From JAOSJT01 sp035914695 (lineage in GTDB: Bacteria; Bacteroidota; Ignavibacteria; SZUA-365): a stretch of DNA of 9,156 bases. The notes beneath the pieces were generated by a model, which made no database searches, had not been told where the DNA came from, and saw only the letters and a list, made by a program, of their open reading frames with translations. Position numbers and translations under genes: made by a program. This document shows, piece by piece, positions 7,070 through 9,156 of this stretch (within the stretch, counting starts at the first letter, position 1; each line of letters begins with the position of its first letter). The stretch spans positions 1 to 9,156 of the forward strand of contig JAMIQH010000270.1 in NCBI GenBank assembly GCA_035914695.1, given 5' to 3'.

Positions 7070-7284
7070 TGAAGAGATGAAAGAGAGCGAAGAGAGCGGA
7101 GAGGAATTGTTGAGGGTGCGGTCCCCCCGAATCCCGCGCTCCGCGGCATTCGAATCAACGCAAAGGCGCAGAGACGCAAAGCCGCGATTCCTCCGGGCCC
7201 TCGGTGTTCGCGTAGCGCTCAGTGTACTCTGTGTTCCCGCGAAGCCCCTCCTTACCCTCCTTTCCTCCTTATTCTCATTCTTCA
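7070..7284. repeat. Probable dispersed intergenic repeat with purine-rich and pyrimidine-rich ends
   Basis: About 215 bases unlike the flanking DNA. It opens with a nearly pure purine tract (about 7070-7107) and ends with a nearly pure pyrimidine tract (about 7246-7283). The outer ends form a short imperfect inverted repeat: TGAAGAGATGA at 7070 against TGAAGAATGAGAA, the reverse complement of 7272-7284. Inside are a GCAAAGGCGCAGAGACGCAA-type core (7159-7181) and a CTCAGTGTACTCTGTG segment (7218-7233). I recall similar CTTTGCG-CTCTGCG-CTTTGCG strings as repeated intergenic elements in environmental genomes, but copy number cannot be tested in this window. The boundaries are approximate. Confidence 0.5.
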
Positions 7285-7332
7285 CTGGATTGCACGATGA
7301 ACGCGGCGGAACACTGTCCCCGTGCATCTGCC

Positions 7333-7361
7333 TTGACTCTCTTCGTGGAAAATCGTACCAT
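7333..7361 (+). promoter_or_regulatory. Candidate sigma-70-type promoter for the VWA gene
   Basis: TTGACT at 7333-7338 and TACCAT at 7356-7361 are separated by exactly 17 bases. This would start transcription near 7368 and leave a leader of about 36 bases before the ATG at 7404. The -35 box matches the consensus at five of six bases, the -10 box at four of six. If the lineage uses Bacteroidota-type promoters (TAnnTTTG), this match would be chance. Confidence 0.35.
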
Positions 7362-7403
7362 CAGCTCATCTATTCTGCCTGTGTTTCGATTGATGGGTGT
7401 TCC

Positions 7404-9156
7404 ATGCGCGTGTCGCGTTCCGATCGTGGGAAATCCCGGTTCCGTGCTCCCTTTTGGCTACCATGCCTGTGCTTGTTGTGCGTGATGCCCGCGGCGGGGT
7501 GGGCGCAGCTCACGGTGGACATGACGCGTCTGGAAGTTTACTGGCCGGAGATCGAGCTGTCGTTCAAGCTCCGTTGCAATAACGAGCCCGTACGAAGCCT
7601 CGCGAAGCGGGACATCCTGCTGAAAGAGAACAACGTGGAGATCCGGGATTACACCCTGTTCTGTCCGAATCCTGAAGTGCCCCAGCCCGTTTCCGTTTCT
7701 CTGGTGTTGTGTCAGTCCGCATCGACGGAGGGTGCTGCGTTGGATTCCATCAAGGCCGCCGCTCTCTCCTTCGTGTGGAGCATGCACAAAACACAGGATG
7801 AGGTGGCGGTGGTGGGGTATTACGATCGATCCACCATGCATCAACGCTTGACGAGTGATCAAAAACAACTCGGCAGCGCAATACAATCCATGGTGGCATT
7901 CGGCGCCAATGCGCTTTGGGATGGTGGCTACGCGGGTGTGCAAGAGCTTTCACAGAGCGGCACGAATTTTTATCGCAGCGCTGTCATCATCTCCACGGAT
8001 GCGGACAATGCCTCGTTCAAGACGCCGGATGACATCATCGCACTTGCGAAAGCCCATCGGATACGAGTGTTTACTGTCGGCGTGGGGACTGGCGGGGATG
8101 ACCCCGAATTGCAGCGACTCGCTCTCGAAACAGGAGGCGCGCATTTCCGACTGTCGTCATTCGCCGGCATGACGAATTTGTACCGCGATATCCTTCACAT
8201 TCTGCATGAGGGCTATCGCGAATATCTCATCACATACCGACGCAACTGCGGGGATGGCGAGCTGCGGTCGGTGGATCTGGGTTTTCCCGACCTGTGCGGC
8301 GGTGGAAGCACCGTCTCGGGCCAGTATCGGGCTCCGCACGATGCATCCACGTTTCGTGAGGCGGCAATTCGTCTGGAACATGTGATGATGCAGCGAGGAT
8401 CCGAGGCGGGCGTGCCGCTGTTCGTGGATACATCGCTCGATCGTCTGCCTCCCGGACAGTACACGATGCGGTACGACAGTACCTTGCTCTGCTTCGCGGG
8501 TCTTGCAACCGATGGAGCACTGCTTGCGAATGAACCGTACACTCTGCGGAATTCCGCAGGTACAATTGTACTGGAAATCCTGGCCGAGATCGCGCTGCGG
8601 TCACCGTTCTTGTTGGGAGAATTCATGTTCCGCTCGGCCGACATTGTTCCCGACACAGTGGTCGAAATATCTCTGCGGAATGTACAGCTCGTCTCGTCCT
8701 GTCTGAGGACAGGAATATCCCACGGATCAATACGCATCGCTGATGTGGAAATTCCACAAATCTCCGCGAACCGATCCCTGGAATTTTGCGATGGCGAGTC
8801 TGTGGTTCTTATCGCACCCTCGGGTATGCAATCGTATCGGTGGTCGAGCGGTGAGAACACGCGTGCTATCGTTGTGCAGCGCTCAGGTGCGTACCGTGTC
8901 ACCACGGTCAATTCCGATGGAGAGTCGGCAACCTCAGCATTCGCTTTCTGCACCGAGCGCCCCGCATTGAAGGTGGATGTGCATCCATCAACATGGATTG
9001 ATATGTGCGCTGGCGACAGCGTCACGCTTGCGGCGGATTCGGGTTTCGCCTCCTACGTGTGGAGCAATGGGGCCAGCGGTCGTCGCATCACTGTGTCCAA
9101 GACGGGGAATTTCACGGTCACTGCCATGGATGAGCATGGTTGCACTGCAACGTCGG
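7404..9156 (+). CDS. Secreted multidomain protein: VWA, cohesin-like and Ig/PKD-like repeats; cut by right edge
   Basis: The frame stays open from the ATG at 7404 to the window end, giving 584 visible residues. The N-terminus is a Sec signal peptide: a basic start (MRVSRSDRGKSRFR), a hydrophobic core (about 17-28), and likely cleavage after GWA at 34. No lipobox is seen. A VWA domain follows, about 95-285: SVSLVLCQSAS, DEVAVVGYYD, GANALWDGG, SAVIISTDADNAS and IRVFTVGVG. Residues about 324-451 look like a cohesin-type beta domain (VPLFVDTSLDRLPPGQYTMR, then LLCFAG and LGEFMFRS). Two repeats with Cys462 and Cys535 follow, each C-x-G-[DE]-S-V ... SYxWS-x-G ... G-x-[YF]-x-V-T, an Ig/PKD-like pattern. 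The likely role is surface binding or adhesion, possibly as secretion-system cargo; the C-terminal sorting signal, if any, is outside the window. The ribosome site (GGGTG, 7395-7399) is weak. Codons are less biased than in the dcw genes, with more CGA, ATA and TCA. Confidence 0.88.
   Translation, partial: MRVSRSDRGKSRFRAPFWLPCLCLLCVMPAAGWAQLTVDMTRLEVYWPEIELSFKLRCNNEPVRSLAKRDILLKENNVEIRDYTLFCPNPEVPQPVSVSLVLCQSASTEGAALDSIKAAALSFVWSMHKTQDEVAVVGYYDRSTMHQRLTSDQKQLGSAIQSMVAFGANALWDGGYAGVQELSQSGTNFYRSAVIISTDADNASFKTPDDIIALAKAHRIRVFTVGVGTGGDDPELQRLALETGGAHFRLSSFAGMTNLYRDILHILHEGYREYLITYRRNCGDGELRSVDLGFPDLCGGGSTVSGQYRAPHDASTFREAAIRLEHVMMQRGSEAGVPLFVDTSLDRLPPGQYTMRYDSTLLCFAGLATDGALLANEPYTLRNSAGTIVLEILAEIALRSPFLLGEFMFRSADIVPDTVVEISLRNVQLVSSCLRTGISHGSIRIADVEIPQISANRSLEFCDGESVVLIAPSGMQSYRWSSGENTRAIVVQRSGAYRVTTVNSDGESATSAFAFCTERPALKVDVHPSTWIDMCAGDSVTLAADSGFASYVWSNGASGRRITVSKTGNFTVTAMDEHGCTATS
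8787..9156 (+). repeat. Two in-frame Ig/PKD-like protein repeats (period 73 residues)
   Basis: Residues from Cys462 and from Cys535 of the VWA protein align without gaps over the core: C-x-G-[ED]-S-V-x-L-x-A-x-S-G, then S-Y-x-W-S-x-G, then R-x-I-x-V, then G-x-[YF]-x-V-T. The second copy ends at the window edge. DNA identity is modest, so this is an old duplication, not a recent tandem array. Confidence 0.75.

Larger units (their letters stand above)
6944..7403 (+). other. Gene-free region between ftsZ and the VWA gene (460 bases)
   Basis: No convincing gene on either strand. It holds the ftsZ terminator hairpin (6975-7006), a probable dispersed repeat (about 7070-7284), and a candidate promoter (7333-7361). 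Short open frames here lack ribosome sites and family resemblance. An antisense frame crosses the whole region, but it continues through ftsZ as a shadow of that gene. Confidence 0.75.

Noticed and set aside
5720..7327. 535-codon open frame on the minus strand under ftsZ and the intergenic repeat
   Set aside because: Most of it mirrors ftsZ. The remaining part reads through the low-complexity repeat and gives residue strings typical of that repeat when mistaken for a gene.
7222..7485. 87-codon plus-strand frame overlapping the VWA gene start
   Set aside because: It begins inside the repeat, has no ribosome site, and overlaps the signal-peptide region of a far better supported gene in another frame.
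7458..8381. Several minus-strand frames of 64 to 161 codons under the VWA gene
   Set aside because: They overlap a continuous 584-codon plus-strand frame with a signal peptide and recognisable domains, and none shows a motif of its own.
8213..9025. 270-codon minus-strand frame under the cohesin-like and repeat region
   Set aside because: The plus frame shows clear repeated protein structure here (Cys462 and Cys535 repeats), while the minus frame is Ser/Arg/Thr-rich without domain signs.

Overview
The window is GC-rich and lies in the division and cell-wall (dcw) cluster of a bacterium. All genes run on the + strand in this order: murG (3' part), a small membrane protein, murC, murB, ftsQ, ftsA, ftsZ. 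After ftsZ come a strong hairpin terminator and a gene-free stretch of about 460 bases. A different kind of gene then begins, a secreted von Willebrand A (VWA) multidomain protein that runs off the right edge.

The organism is probably a member of the FCB group, most likely a Chlorobi/Ignavibacteria/Kapabacteria-like or similar lineage and not a classical Bacteroidia. Three things point this way. The FtsZ tail ends in a PAFLRK-type peptide. The last gene carries the C-x-G-[DE]-S ... SYxWS-x-G ... G-x-[YF]-x-V-T repeat common in secreted FCB proteins. Several genes have good Shine-Dalgarno sites (positions 596, 1125, 5741), which typical Bacteroidia rarely use. This placement is inference; there is no rRNA in the window.

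Region 1 (1-3521) makes peptidoglycan precursors. MurB reduces UDP-GlcNAc-enolpyruvate to UDP-MurNAc, MurC adds the first L-alanine to UDP-MurNAc, and MurG later turns lipid I into lipid II. A two-helix membrane protein with a possible PH-like tail sits between murG and murC. A 27-codon mini-ORF with its own strong ribosome site fills the gap before murC and ends on the murC start codon. Region 2 (3537-6943) encodes the divisome core: FtsQ in the membrane and periplasm, FtsA as membrane tether, and FtsZ as the GTP-dependent ring. Gaps are short (1, 3, 15 and 20 bases) except before murC (81) and ftsZ (102), so one operon is likely, ended by the hairpin at 6975-7006.

Region 3 (about 7014-7403) contains a low-complexity element that looks like a dispersed, non-coding repeat, followed by a candidate promoter. 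Region 4 (7404-9156) is the 5' part of the exported VWA protein: signal peptide, VWA domain with altered metal-site residues, a cohesin-like beta domain, and at least two Ig/PKD-like repeats. Its codon use is looser than that of the dcw genes. The dcw part is mostly ordinary. The less ordinary points are the mini-ORF, the small membrane protein, the repeat and the VWA protein.
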